Made by a program: the position numbers and the translations under genes. Below the pieces are notes generated by a model. That model was given only the letters and a program-made list of their open reading frames with translations. It made no database searches and was not told where the DNA came from. Source: Streptomyces platensis (lineage in GTDB: Bacteria; Actinomycetota; Actinomycetes; Streptomycetales; Streptomycetaceae). From it: DNA of 64,000 bases. Where the stretch lies: assembly GCF_008704855.1 (NCBI RefSeq), contig NZ_CP023691.1:3100001-3164000 (forward strand), in the 5' to 3' direction. This document shows, one piece after another, positions 16,936-25,463 of the stretch. Positions within the stretch are counted from its first letter, which is position 1. Every line of letters begins with the position of its first letter.

Positions 16936-18243
16936 GTGTCCGGCTTTGTCTTTCTGCGGGTGCGGGCGCATCGTCTGCTGCCGGCTGCGGCCCTGCTCTC
17001 GGTGCTGCTCACCACGACCGTGCTGACGACGCTCGCCGCCTTCTCCGGCGCGATCGGGGAGGCGGGGCTGCGGCAGGCGCTGCGGACCCGCGCCGCACCG
17101 GCCGCCGCGTTACAGGTGAAGGCCCAACTGCCCACCGGGGCAAGGGGACCGGCGGACGGGGTGGTCGCCCGGGGTGCCCGGCGGGCCTTCGGCGGGCTGC
17201 CGTTCACGGTGCGCACCCTGGTCCGCTCCGGGCCGTACGCACTCCCCCGCGCGCTGCGGTCACCGGGCGCCGCACGGGTGAGCCGGATCTCACCCACCTC
17301 GCGGCCCTGGACCGCTCCCGTCTGGCCCTCGCGGGCGGGCGGCAAGGTCCCGGGTGTCGTGGACGCGGTTCCGCTGCGTATCGACGTCCAGGCCGCCGAC
17401 GACAACGGGCCGCCCCTCTACCTGGTCATCGCCGACGCCGAGGTACGCCCGGCTCGCACGGGCCCACCAGCCTGGCCGAGCTGGAGCGGCGCGCGGCCTC
17501 CCGCCGGGGGCGGCCCGCCTGCGGGCACGACGCGCTGATCGCCTGCGACCGGCTGGTGCGGGTCCTCACCACCGACGGGGTGGAGGTGCAGGCCCTCCAG
17601 GGTCTCGATCTGCTGGTCGCGGAGGGCGAGTTGATGGCGCTGGTCGGCGCGTCCGGCAGCGGCAAGTCCACCCTGATGAACATCCTGGCCGGCCTGGACG
17701 TGCCCACCGCGGGCGCCGCCACCGTCGCCGGCCGCGATCTGCTGACCGCCGTCCCCACCAGCTCTCCGGCGGCGAACAGCAGCGCACCGCCCTCGCGGTC
17801 GCCCTGGCCAACACCCCGTCCGTCCTGCTGGCCGACGAGACGACCGGCGAACTCGACTCCCACACCGCCGAACAGGTCTGCACGGCCTTCCGCACCGCCA
17901 ACGAGGAACTGGGCACCACCATCATGATCGTCTCCCATGACGAGACGGTGGCGAACGAGGTACGGCGCACGGTCGCGATCCGCGACGGCCGTACATCCTC
18001 GGAGGTACTGCGCCGCACCGAACGGGACGCCGCGACCGGCCAGGAGTCCCTGGTGTCCCGCGAATACGCCATGCTCGACCGAGCGGGCCGACTCCAGCTG
18101 CCCACCGAGTACACCACCGGCCTGGGCATGGCCCACCGCGTCCTGCTGGAACGGGAAAGCGACCACATCGGGGTCTGGCCGGACCACACGGCGGACGGAG
18201 CGGCCCGGGGACGGGATGAGGGCGAGGAAGGGGGGCGGGCTAG
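16936..18243 (+). pseudogene. Decayed ABC exporter: permease stub and internally deleted ATPase
   Basis: The first frame (16936-17538) is about 190 residues of an FtsX/MacB-type permease: an N-terminal span (LLPAAALLSVLLTTTVLTTL) then extracellular sequence that loses sense after VIADAEV. The ATPase then reads in one frame through ALQGLDLLVAEGELMALVG and Walker A GASGSGKST to GRDLLTAV, and continues in another frame from LSGGEQQRTALAVALAN through Walker B LLADETTGEL to IMIVSHDETVANE. The segment normally between them, including the Q-loop, is missing together with the frame. Most of the permease and the ATPase start are also gone. This is a remnant from several deletions; the intact exporter would have moved lipids or peptides. 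Confidence 0.8.
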
Positions 18244-18250
18244 GGCTTCG

Positions 18251-18982
18251 TCAGAGCGGCGTGACCGTGAGGCCCGACAGCCCGGTCAGCCCCGTCGGGC
18301 CGCCGGAGCGTACGGCGATCGACCCGTACGGGGTGCTCAGCCGCAGCCAGCCGCCCGTGGACAGCAGGCTCAGCGGCCGGTGTTCGGACTGCGGGGATCC
18401 GGTGCCGGGAGCGGTGCCGCTGCCGGCCAGGGCCCCGGCCCGTACCGGCCGCAGAAAGCCCAGCGACTGCGCGGCGTGGGCGGCGCGCAGCGGGAGATGG
18501 GTGTCGCCGAGGGTGCGCGACCAGATCTCCCGGCCGATGCGGTCCCGCTCGGTGCGGGTGCGGTGCTGTGGCGGCAACGCCTCGTCACGGGCGCGGAATT
18601 CGGCGACCGCGGCGGCCACCGCACGCACCAGCGCCTCGGGCCCGGGGAGCCCCGGCACCCGCTGCCAGCCGCCGCGCGGCGGCAGCAGCCCGGTCCACGG
18701 CGGACCGGTGACGGCGGCGGGCACGGTCAGCACACCCGACGGTTCGGCCACGCCGTCGAGGAGTTCACCGGCCGAGACCGTACGGTCCAGGGCGGTGTCG
18801 TCGGCGAGCCGGGCCGTACGGATCGCCAGCACCTCGAAGGACGGCGGGCGGCCGAAAACGGCGAGCACCCCGCCGCCGGCCTGGAGCCGTACCGCGGCGG
18901 CGCGGTCGTAGTGGATCAGGCGGGCGAGGAAGGCGGCGAGATCCGCCGCCTCCCCCGCGTCAGCCAGGTGCAGCGCCGTCAT
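18251..18982 (-). CDS. Hypothetical protein downstream of thioesterase
   Basis: A 243-residue protein, mostly Ala, Leu, Arg and Gly, with no recognised catalytic motif. ATG at 18982 overlaps the stop of the thioesterase gene (ATGA), so the two are coupled. It starts MTALHLADAGEAADLAAFLARL, continues with short beta-like segments (GGGVLAVFGRPPSFEVLAIR), has a central basic helix (RTRTERDRIGREIW) and ends in a Gly/Ser/Thr-rich beta segment (GLTGLSGLTVTPL). It looks soluble. The shape suggests a small adaptor or regulatory protein conserved in this operon among streptomycetes; the conservation is from memory of gene order, not checked. Confidence 0.6.
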   Translation of the reverse strand: MTALHLADAGEAADLAAFLARLIHYDRAAAVRLQAGGGVLAVFGRPPSFEVLAIRTARLADDTALDRTVSAGELLDGVAEPSGVLTVPAAVTGPPWTGLLPPRGGWQRVPGLPGPEALVRAVAAAVAEFRARDEALPPQHRTRTERDRIGREIWSRTLGDTHLPLRAAHAAQSLGFLRPVRAGALAGSGTAPGTGSPQSEHRPLSLLSTGGWLRLSTPYGSIAVRSGGPTGLTGLSGLTVTPL

Positions 18983-19413
18983 ACCGCGGCGGATCCCCCC
19001 TGATGCGCGGCGTCGTCCAGATACTCCTTGAGGATCGCCTTCTCCTCCGCGCTGAGGCGGCGGGGACGCTCCTCGGTGAAGTCGTACGGCACGACGACCG
19101 TCGAGGCCCGCAGGTAGAGGGTGTCCTCGTCCTTGACCTCGTAGCCGACCGTCATCGACGCGGCGCTGATCTTCTTCACCCACAACTCGACGGTCACCGG
19201 CGCGTGCCGGTGGACCAGCGGCCGCACATAGTCGATCTCGTGCCGGGCGACGACCGAGCCGCCCGTGAACGACGGGCTGCCGTCCCCCGGCGCCAGCCGG
19301 CGCATGAAGTCGATCCGCGCCTCTTCGAGGTAGCGGACGAACACCGCGTTGTTGACATGGCCGAACGCGTCCATGTCCGACCAGCGCAGGGGGCAGGAGT
19401 AGAGGTGTCGCAC
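18979..19413 (-). CDS. Acyl-CoA thioesterase, YbgC/4-hydroxybenzoyl-CoA type
   Basis: The product (144 residues) is a single hotdog-fold thioesterase that hydrolyses acyl-CoA. GTG at 19413 is used because it comes five bases after the stop of the upstream ABC-F gene and gives the family-typical N-terminus (VRHLYSCPLRWSDMDAFGHV). The catalytic-site motif is RWSDMDAFGHVNNAVFVRYLE near residues 10-30, with the Asp in DMDAFGHVNN. The rest (VELWVKKISAASMTVGYEV, LYLRASTVVVPYD) matches the hotdog core. It shares an operon with EttA, a combination common in actinobacteria; a functional link to translation control is not established. Substrate chain length cannot be read from the sequence. Confidence 0.85.
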   Translation of the reverse strand: MRHLYSCPLRWSDMDAFGHVNNAVFVRYLEEARIDFMRRLAPGDGSPSFTGGSVVARHEIDYVRPLVHRHAPVTVELWVKKISAASMTVGYEVKDEDTLYLRASTVVVPYDFTEERPRRLSAEEKAILKEYLDDAAHQGGSAAV

Positions 19414-19418
19414 GCCGG

Positions 19419-21083
19419 TCAGCCCCGGGTGAGCTTCTTGTACGTGGCGCGGTGCGGACGGGCCGCATCCGCACCGAGGCGCTCGACCTTGTTCTTCTCG
19501 TAGGACTCGAAGTTGCCCTCGAACCAGAACCACTTGGACTCGCCCTCGTACGCCAGGATGTGCGTGGCGACTCGGTCGAGGAACCAGCGGTCGTGGGAGA
19601 CGACCACGGCGCAGCCCGGGAACTCCAGGAGCGCGTTCTCCAGCGACGACAGGGTTTCGACGTCGAGGTCGTTGGTCGGCTCGTCGAGGAGCAGCAGGTT
19701 GCCGCCCTGCTTGAGGGTCAGCGCCAGGTTGAGGCGGTTGCGCTCACCACCGGAGAGCACCCCGGCCGGCTTCTGCTGGTCCGGGCCCTTGAAGCCGAAC
19801 GCGGAGACGTACGCCCGCGAAGGCATCTCGACCTGGCCGACGTTGATGTAGTCCAGCTCGTCGGAGACGACGGCCCACAGGGTCTTCTTGGGGTCGATGT
19901 TCTCGCGGCTCTGGTCGACGTAGGAGATCTTGACGGTCTCGCCGACCTTGATGTCGCCGGAGTCCGGGGTCTCCAGACCCTGGAGCATCTTGAACAGCGT
20001 GGTCTTGCCGGCGCCGTTCGGGCCGATGATGCCGACGATGCCGTTACGCGGCAGGGTGAAGCTCAGGTCCTCGATCAGGACCTTCTCGCCGAAGGCCTTG
20101 TTGAGCTTGTCGACCTCGACGACGACATTGCCCAGGCGCGGGCCCGGCGGGATCTGGATCTCCTCGAAGTCCAGCTTCCGCATCTTGTCGGCCTCGGCGG
20201 CCATTTCCTCGTAACGGGCCAGTCGCGACTTGGACTTGGCCTGCCGCCCCTTGGCGTTGGAGCGGACCCACTCCAGCTCTTCCTTCAGACGCTTGGCGCG
20301 CTTGGCGTCCTTCTGGCCCTCGACCTTGAGACGGGTCTGCTTGGTCTCCAGGTACTTGGAGTAGTTGCCCTCGTAGCCGTGCAGGCGGCCGCGGTCGACC
20401 TCGCAGATCCACTGGGCGACGTGGTCGAGGAAGTACCGGTCGTGGGTGACGGCGACGACGGTGCCGGGGTACTTCGCCAGGTGCTGCTCCAGCCACTGCA
20501 CGGACTCGGCGTCCAGGTGGTTGGTGGGCTCGTCGAGGAGCAGCAGGTCGGGGGCCTCCAGCAGCAGCTTGCACAGCGCGACGCGGCGGCGCTCACCACC
20601 GGAGAGGTTGGTGACCGGCCAGTCGCCGGGCGGGCAGCCGAGGGCGTCCATGGCCTGCTCGAGCTGGGTGTCCAGGTCCCACGCGTTGGCGTGGTCGAGG
20701 TCCTCCTGGAGCTTGCCCATCTCCTCCATGAGCTCGTCGGAGTAGTCGGTCGCCATCAGCTCGGCGACCTCGTTGAAGCGGTGGAGCTTGCCCATGATCT
20801 CGGCGGCGCCGTCCTGGACGTTCTGGAGCACCGTCTTGGACTCGTCCAGCGGCGGCTCCTGGAGGAGCATGCCGACGGTGTAGCCCGGGGTGATGAACGC
20901 GTCACCGTTCGACGGCTGCTCAAGACCGGCCATGATCTTCAGCACCGTGGACTTACCGGCGCCGTTGGGACCCACGACACCGATCTTTGCGCCCGGCAGG
21001 AAGCTCAGCGTCACGTCATCGAGGATGACCTTGTCGCCGTGCGCCTTGCGCGCCTTGCGCATCGTGTAGATGTACTCAGCCAA
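19419..21083 (-). CDS. ettA: Energy-dependent translational throttle protein EttA (ABC-F)
   Basis: A 554-residue soluble ABC-F ATPase with two nucleotide-binding domains and no membrane part. Each half shows Walker A (GPNGAGKST near 39, GPNGAGKTT near 357), signature (LSGGERRRVAL and LSGGERNRLNLAL) and Walker B (LLLLDEPTNHLD and LLLLDEPTNDLD). The linker between them is the charged P-site tRNA-interacting region (KRLKEELEWVRSNAKGRQAKSKSRL), as in EttA rather than in antibiotic-resistance ABC-F proteins. EttA binds the ribosomal E site and gates elongation by ATP/ADP ratio. ATG 21083 heads an operon with the thioesterase and an unknown gene. Codon use is strongly GC-biased and regular, consistent with a well-expressed housekeeping gene. 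Confidence 0.93.
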   Translation of the reverse strand: MAEYIYTMRKARKAHGDKVILDDVTLSFLPGAKIGVVGPNGAGKSTVLKIMAGLEQPSNGDAFITPGYTVGMLLQEPPLDESKTVLQNVQDGAAEIMGKLHRFNEVAELMATDYSDELMEEMGKLQEDLDHANAWDLDTQLEQAMDALGCPPGDWPVTNLSGGERRRVALCKLLLEAPDLLLLDEPTNHLDAESVQWLEQHLAKYPGTVVAVTHDRYFLDHVAQWICEVDRGRLHGYEGNYSKYLETKQTRLKVEGQKDAKRAKRLKEELEWVRSNAKGRQAKSKSRLARYEEMAAEADKMRKLDFEEIQIPPGPRLGNVVVEVDKLNKAFGEKVLIEDLSFTLPRNGIVGIIGPNGAGKTTLFKMLQGLETPDSGDIKVGETVKISYVDQSRENIDPKKTLWAVVSDELDYINVGQVEMPSRAYVSAFGFKGPDQQKPAGVLSGGERNRLNLALTLKQGGNLLLLDEPTNDLDVETLSSLENALLEFPGCAVVVSHDRWFLDRVATHILAYEGESKWFWFEGNFESYEKNKVERLGADAARPHRATYKKLTRG

Positions 21084-21294
21084 GAGAAACCGTCCGGCAG
21101 ATTGGATCGATCAGGGTCTGTGCGGCACCGCCCCCGGGCCATCGTGCGCGGCAACCGTGGGAGGGCAGATACACCCCATCTTGCCGTACGCCTGCGCTCA
21201 GGCGGAAACGAGTAGGTCAGCACACCCCTGCTCAGCCCCCGACCTGCCACGCCCCTGTGTCCACTTCATCGCCGTCTGTCAGCGTTGATGACCC

Positions 21295-21385
21295 GGGGGC
21301 GGGCGTCGGCTGGGGGCGGGCTTCGGATGGGGGCGGGCTTCGGATGGGGGCGGGCTTCGGATGGGGGCGGGCTTCGGATGGGGGC
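21295..21385. repeat. 17-bp tandem repeat array
   Basis: Four identical copies of GGGGGCGGGCTTCGGAT (21312-21379) follow a diverged first copy (21295-21311) and end in a partial unit. There are no spacers, so this is a minisatellite and not a CRISPR. G-runs of five and three recur every 17 bases. Confidence 0.92.
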
Positions 21386-21565
21386 GCTGCACGCCGTGCG
21401 CGCCCTGCCCGGTGTACGTGAGCCCGACTGGTCGGCCGGCCGCGATGCCTCCCGCCCGGACCGCCCGTTCGTACGCCGGACCGGCCGCGCCCGCCGTACA
21501 TCGGCTGCCGGGCAGCGGGGGGGGGCGGAGGCTGGGGTGGGTGCCGACGACGCCGCGCGAACGCC

Positions 21566-21601
21566 GACGGCCCCGGAGCGCTGCTGCGCTCCGGGGCCGT
21601 C
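21566..21601 (-). terminator. Terminator of the surface-protein gene
   Basis: A perfect 15-bp inverted repeat (GACGGCCCCGGAGCG) with a six-base loop, located about 70 bases past the stop codon of the minus-strand gene at 21674. Confidence 0.8.
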
Positions 21602-21673
21602 GGGGGCTCACCCTCGGGTCACCGAGTGGTCACCGGGTATGGCCGGACTCCGGGGGTCACCGGCCGCCGGGTG

Positions 21674-23071
21674 TTACTGGGCGGGGGTGCCGGCCTTCTT
21701 CTTACGGAGGAAGAACACCGCCGCGCCGCCGACCACGACGAGGACGACCGCGATGCCCGCGATCATCGGGGTGGCGTTGCTGGAACCGGTCTCGGCGAGG
21801 TCGCCGCCCTTGTCCCCGCCGGTGCTGCCACCGACCGAGGCCGGGCTGGGCTGGCTGGAGGGCTTGCCGCCGCCGCTGCCGGCGGTCTTGCAGTCCAGGA
21901 CCCCGGAGAACGACTTCTTGAAGCCGCCCTCACCCTTGATGGTGATGTCGTACGGCTGGTCCTCGGCCACCGGCACGGTCACGGTCTGCGACTTGCCCGG
22001 CGCGATCTCGTAGTCCTTGCCGGAGAGCTGGAAGCGGAACGCCTCATCGCCCTTGTTGCTCGCCGTGACGTCCACGCCGCCCTTGGAGCAGTTCTTCTCC
22101 GCGGTGATCGCCGGGATGGCGCCCTGCTTCTTCCACGAGAACGAGGCGGCCGCGGAGACCGTGGACTCGCTGGAGCCGGCCAGGATCTGGGTCTGGCTCT
22201 TGGCGTGCTCACCGATGCCGGTGAAGGCACGGCCGACCGGGACCTTGGTGGCGGCCTGCGCGGTCAGCGAGCTGCTGCCGTCCGCGGCGCCCGCGGGCAC
22301 GTCGAAGAACAGCTGGGTGCCGTCGGTCGCGCTGGTGACCGGCTTGCCGTCCTTGCCGACGACCTTGGCGCCGGCGGGCACACCGGCGGCCGGGGAGATC
22401 GTGACGCTGTCGGCGTTGGTGTGCACGGTGACCGGGCCGAGCTTGCTGCCGGACTTGCCGGAGACGGCCGGCGGGTCGAGCGTCAGCGAGGCCTTGGGCT
22501 CGGCGACGTTCTGCGCACTCTTCTCGAGGTAGTCGGCGAGCTTCTCGGCCGCCGGGTCGACCGCGTCCACCTTGGCGTGATCGGAGAAGCGCCAGATCGC
22601 GACCTGGGTGCCGGCCGCGGCGGTCTTCTCGGTGAGGTTCCCGGCACCGGCCTTGGTGGCGAGCGCGGCCAGGTCGTTCACCTGCGGGTAGGAGTTCTGA
22701 AGAATCCAGCGGATCTTGCCCGCGTCCCCGTTGTTGTGCAGCGACGAGGCGCTCCAGGGCACTTCCTGGTACTTCGCCTGCTGCTGCGTCGGGTTGTGGA
22801 TGTCGATGCAGTACGTCTGGAGCGTGCCGCCGTTGTCGACCGCCATCTCGAAGAGGCCGGCGCCGACACGCTGGTCCCCTCCGTCGTTGTGCACGACCGC
22901 CTGGTCGAAGGTCTTCAGACCGCCGAGCGTGGCGGTGGCACCCCCATGGGCGGGGGTCGTCTCGTCCGCCGCGGCAGGCCCCGCGGTGGCTATCGCACCC
23001 GCCGCGACCAGGCCGGAGGCCACGACCGCGGCGGCAAGGCGGGCTGCGCCCCGCCTCTTTATCGAAAGCAT
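21674..23071 (-). CDS. Thioester-domain (TQXA) surface protein with LAETG sorting signal
   Basis: A 465-residue cell-wall protein. A Sec signal peptide covers about 1-36 (cleavage near AGPAAADE). The thioester domain follows: Cys88 in YCIDIHN and Gln156 in AGTQVAIWRFSD, the pair that forms an internal Cys-Gln thioester able to bond covalently to host or surface amines. Immunoglobulin-like beta domains occupy about 190-400. A Gly/Ser/Pro stalk leads to LAETG at 425-429, a membrane span and a basic tail (FFLRKKKAGTPAQ), the signal for class E sortase. RBS AGAGGGG precedes ATG 23071. In Streptomyces such proteins decorate aerial or vegetative hyphae; adhesion is inferred from the domain. Confidence 0.9.
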   Translation of the reverse strand: MLSIKRRGAARLAAAVVASGLVAAGAIATAGPAAADETTPAHGGATATLGGLKTFDQAVVHNDGGDQRVGAGLFEMAVDNGGTLQTYCIDIHNPTQQQAKYQEVPWSASSLHNNGDAGKIRWILQNSYPQVNDLAALATKAGAGNLTEKTAAAGTQVAIWRFSDHAKVDAVDPAAEKLADYLEKSAQNVAEPKASLTLDPPAVSGKSGSKLGPVTVHTNADSVTISPAAGVPAGAKVVGKDGKPVTSATDGTQLFFDVPAGAADGSSSLTAQAATKVPVGRAFTGIGEHAKSQTQILAGSSESTVSAAASFSWKKQGAIPAITAEKNCSKGGVDVTASNKGDEAFRFQLSGKDYEIAPGKSQTVTVPVAEDQPYDITIKGEGGFKKSFSGVLDCKTAGSGGGKPSSQPSPASVGGSTGGDKGGDLAETGSSNATPMIAGIAVVLVVVGGAAVFFLRKKKAGTPAQ

Positions 23072-23365
23072 GAAATTCCCCTCTGGGCGAGGCGGTCGAG
23101 TGGGAGAGGTTGCCTCGCCGGAAAGATCCCAAAGAACTCAACAGCCGAACACGTCAGCCCCCGTGAGTACTTGTCGGATCTTATGGAGCAGGTGCATCAG
23201 GGTCCCCAGTAATGGCATCCCATAAGCGATCCGAATCGCAATCGTTACCGACCACGAGCACCCTGACCTGGCATTGTCGACAAGTCACCAGAACTTTTCA
23301 GGGCACAGTCACCTCCCCGGCGAATGGGACACGGAGGAGGGTGCTGCGGCAGAGGCCCCCGAACC

Positions 23366-24271
23366 TCAGGCGCCAGCTGCAATCCCGCTGGTCGCAGGCG
23401 TTTTGGCGCTCGTGGAGCCCTTGGCGGCCCGCTGCTCCTTGAGAACTCGCCGACCTCTGGCGCCTGTCCGGGGTCTGGAGGCCGGCCGTGCTTCACCGGC
23501 TGTCCGCGCCTTGCCGTCCGTTGGCGGGTCAGCGTCCGTTGGAAAGTGGGTTGGAGAGCTGGCTGCCGCTGGAGAGTTGGCTGCCGTCGGCGCCTTGGAG
23601 GCCGTCCGCGTACCGGCTTCCGGCAATGGGCCTTCCCATAAATCTTGTTGCGCCGGCGGTGCGGGGTGCGGCGGTCGCGATCGTTGCGGGGACGGGGAAG
23701 AGAGGGACGGAGACGCGGATGCAGACGGGGGCGATTGCGGTGGACGTGGTGGTGGCGAGGGCGAGTCCGATGCCGGGGAGGAATGCTGAGCCAGGGGCGA
23801 TTGCGGTGCCGGGGCCAACTGCCCTGACTGAGAGGGGCCCGGCGCTGTGGAGGGTTGCTGAGCCGGGGCGGTAGGGCCGTCCGCTCCCGTACGTACCGTC
23901 CGCAGGACCCTTCGGAATGCGGCGGTGCCCCGCGTGAGATCGTGGCCGATCGCCACGGCGTCGACCTCCGCCGAGAACCAGCGCTGCCCGCCCTTCTCGG
24001 GCGGCTGCTCGCCCTCCCGCAGCCGTAACCGCCCCTGGACGATGAGTGGTTCACCCACCGCCACCGACGCCGCCACATTGTCGGCGAGCCCGCGCCACGA
24101 CCGGACCGTATAGAAACTCGTCTCGCCGTCGGTCCAGCGCTCCTGTGCCTTGTCCCACCGGCGGGACGTCGCCGCCAGCCGGAACCTCGCCACCGTCACG
24201 CCCGCCGCCGTCTGCCGGTGTTCCACCGCCGTCGCGGCATTCCCCACCAGCGTCACCATCGTGTCGTTCAC
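23366..24271 (-). CDS. Single-stranded DNA-binding protein paralogue with long disordered tail
   Basis: The first 105 or so of 301 residues form an OB-fold of the SSB family (MVTLVGNAATAVEHRQT, ARFRLAATSR, TSFYTVRSWRGLADNVAASV, GEPLIVQGRLRLRE). The remaining two thirds are Pro/Ser/Ala/Thr-rich and disordered. The acidic C-terminal tip (DDDIPF-like) by which housekeeping SSB recruits repair proteins is absent; the end is TSGIAAGA. GTG 24271 has GGGGGAGG eight bases upstream. Paralogues of this sort in Streptomyces act in sporulation-related chromosome segregation, but this copy is longer than SsbB, so its role is open. It stands downstream of two dynamin-like GTPase genes on the same strand. 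Confidence 0.85.
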   Translation of the reverse strand: MNDTMVTLVGNAATAVEHRQTAAGVTVARFRLAATSRRWDKAQERWTDGETSFYTVRSWRGLADNVAASVAVGEPLIVQGRLRLREGEQPPEKGGQRWFSAEVDAVAIGHDLTRGTAAFRRVLRTVRTGADGPTAPAQQPSTAPGPSQSGQLAPAPQSPLAQHSSPASDSPSPPPRPPQSPPSASASPSLSSPSPQRSRPPHPAPPAQQDLWEGPLPEAGTRTASKAPTAANSPAAASSPTHFPTDADPPTDGKARTAGEARPASRPRTGARGRRVLKEQRAAKGSTSAKTPATSGIAAGA

Positions 24272-24701
24272 CTGCTACGCCTCCCCCGTGTCCGGCGGTC
24301 GCTCTCGTCGCGTACCGCTCGCGCTGCGTTGATCTCATGCTGCACGGATTCGGCAAGCGCCGCGGCGGCGTGTGGACGGCAGGCCGACTGTGGACAACTC
24401 GGCCACCCGGAAGGGGGAGAGAAGGGGAACACCGGCGGGGTGTCCACAGCCCGGTCTCACTGTCTGCCCTTCCACACCCGCCTCCCCCGGCCTGCCGGCC
24501 GGCCAGCAGCCATCGGGCCTCTCCGGGCCTCCCCCGACCTCTCCGGCCGCCCTCGGCCCCGGCCGTCATCCACTCCACTCGCCCTCAGCCCGGTCGCTAC
24601 CGCCCCAGTCCCCGGCCGCCCCCATCCCCCCATCAGCCGCCAACTCCCTCCCCCCACCCGACCGTTGCGCCGCTCGCTGCTGCTCCGCTCCCCTCCCGCC
24701 G
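24272..24701. other. Gene-free interval, C-rich on the plus strand
   Basis: This 430-base stretch between the SSB-like gene and the GTPase C-terminal fragment has strong strand bias (CCTCCC-rich plus strand) and no frame with plausible composition. It probably carries the SSB promoter near 24280-24400; I see no defined element. Confidence 0.6.
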
Positions 24702-25463
24702 TCACACGCCCGAGGCCACCGCGTACTGCTCCCGTACCTCGCGATAGCGCAGCAGCTCGGCGGCGACCGGCTCCAGCACCCGCGCCCGCCCGCACCCCGC
24801 CGCCGTACTCCGCAGCCGCCGTTCGGCGTCCTGCCCGTAACGGCGGGCCGGTCCGCGCGCCACCACCCGGCACATCCACGCCAGCGCCGGCCCGCCGACC
24901 GACCCGAGAACCGCGGGCAGCAGCCCGGAGATCCAGGCCGTCGCCTCGCCCACGCCCGTGATCGCGCCCAGCAGCCACAGCACACCGACGACTTGGAGGA
25001 CGGTCAACATGCCCTGCAACGAGGCGGCAACCGTCCACCACCGCGGCTTCACGGCCGGCCCGCCCCGTAGGGCCTCTTCGGCATCCGCCGCCACCTTGTC
25101 CAGCGCCTCCGGCAGCCCGTAGGCACCCCGGTCCGCCGCCTCCCGCACCGCGTGGGCCCAGGGCGCCGGCAATCCGTGCGCCGCCTCGGCGGCCACTGTG
25201 CGGACGGCGTGCTCCACCACTGGCCGCGCCGCCGCCCGGCCGTCCACCGCCGACGCACCCGCCTCACCGGCCCCGGCCCCGCCGTCTCCCGGATGCCCGG
25301 CCGCCCACTGCCGCTCCACCAGGCCCTGCCGCCTGCCGCTCCGCCCGGAAGCCGTCAGACCCTCGGGCCCCTCACCATGCCGTCCGGTACGGGCCCGCCC
25401 CGTTCCCGTCCGCCCCGTGCCGGTCCCTGCCGCTTCGCCGTGCCCCGCGCAGACCTGCCCCAT
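24702..25463 (-). pseudogene. C-terminal part of the GTPase, in a different reading frame
   Basis: This frame encodes the expected tail of the dynamin-like GTPase at 25355-27589: helical sequence VVEHAVRTVAAEAAHGLPAP, then two hydrophobic hairpin segments (GMLTVLQVVGVLWLLGAI and AWISGLLPAVLGSVGG) that would bind membrane, and a basic end (ARRYGQDAERRLRS). It has no convincing start or RBS; the first 90 residues are repeat-derived low complexity. The join to the GTPase needs a frame change somewhere in 25355-25660, inside Gly/Ala/Thr/Arg repeats. Either the gene is truly frameshifted, separating the GTPase from its membrane anchor, or the repeat is mis-sequenced. Confidence 0.65.

Larger units (their letters stand above)
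21084..21673. other. Intergenic region between ettA and the surface-protein gene
   Basis: No convincing gene. It holds the ettA promoter side (21084-21290), a 17-bp tandem array (21295-21385) and the terminator of the minus-strand surface-protein gene (21566-21601). Open frames across the array are low-complexity translations of the repeat. Confidence 0.7.

Noticed and set aside
21295..21385. CRISPR array
   Set aside because: The 17-bp units abut without spacers and no cas gene is in the window.
24272..25160. Pro/Arg-rich plus-strand genes
   Set aside because: These are translations of the C-rich complement of the SSB promoter region and GTPase tail, with no domains or ribosome-binding sequences.
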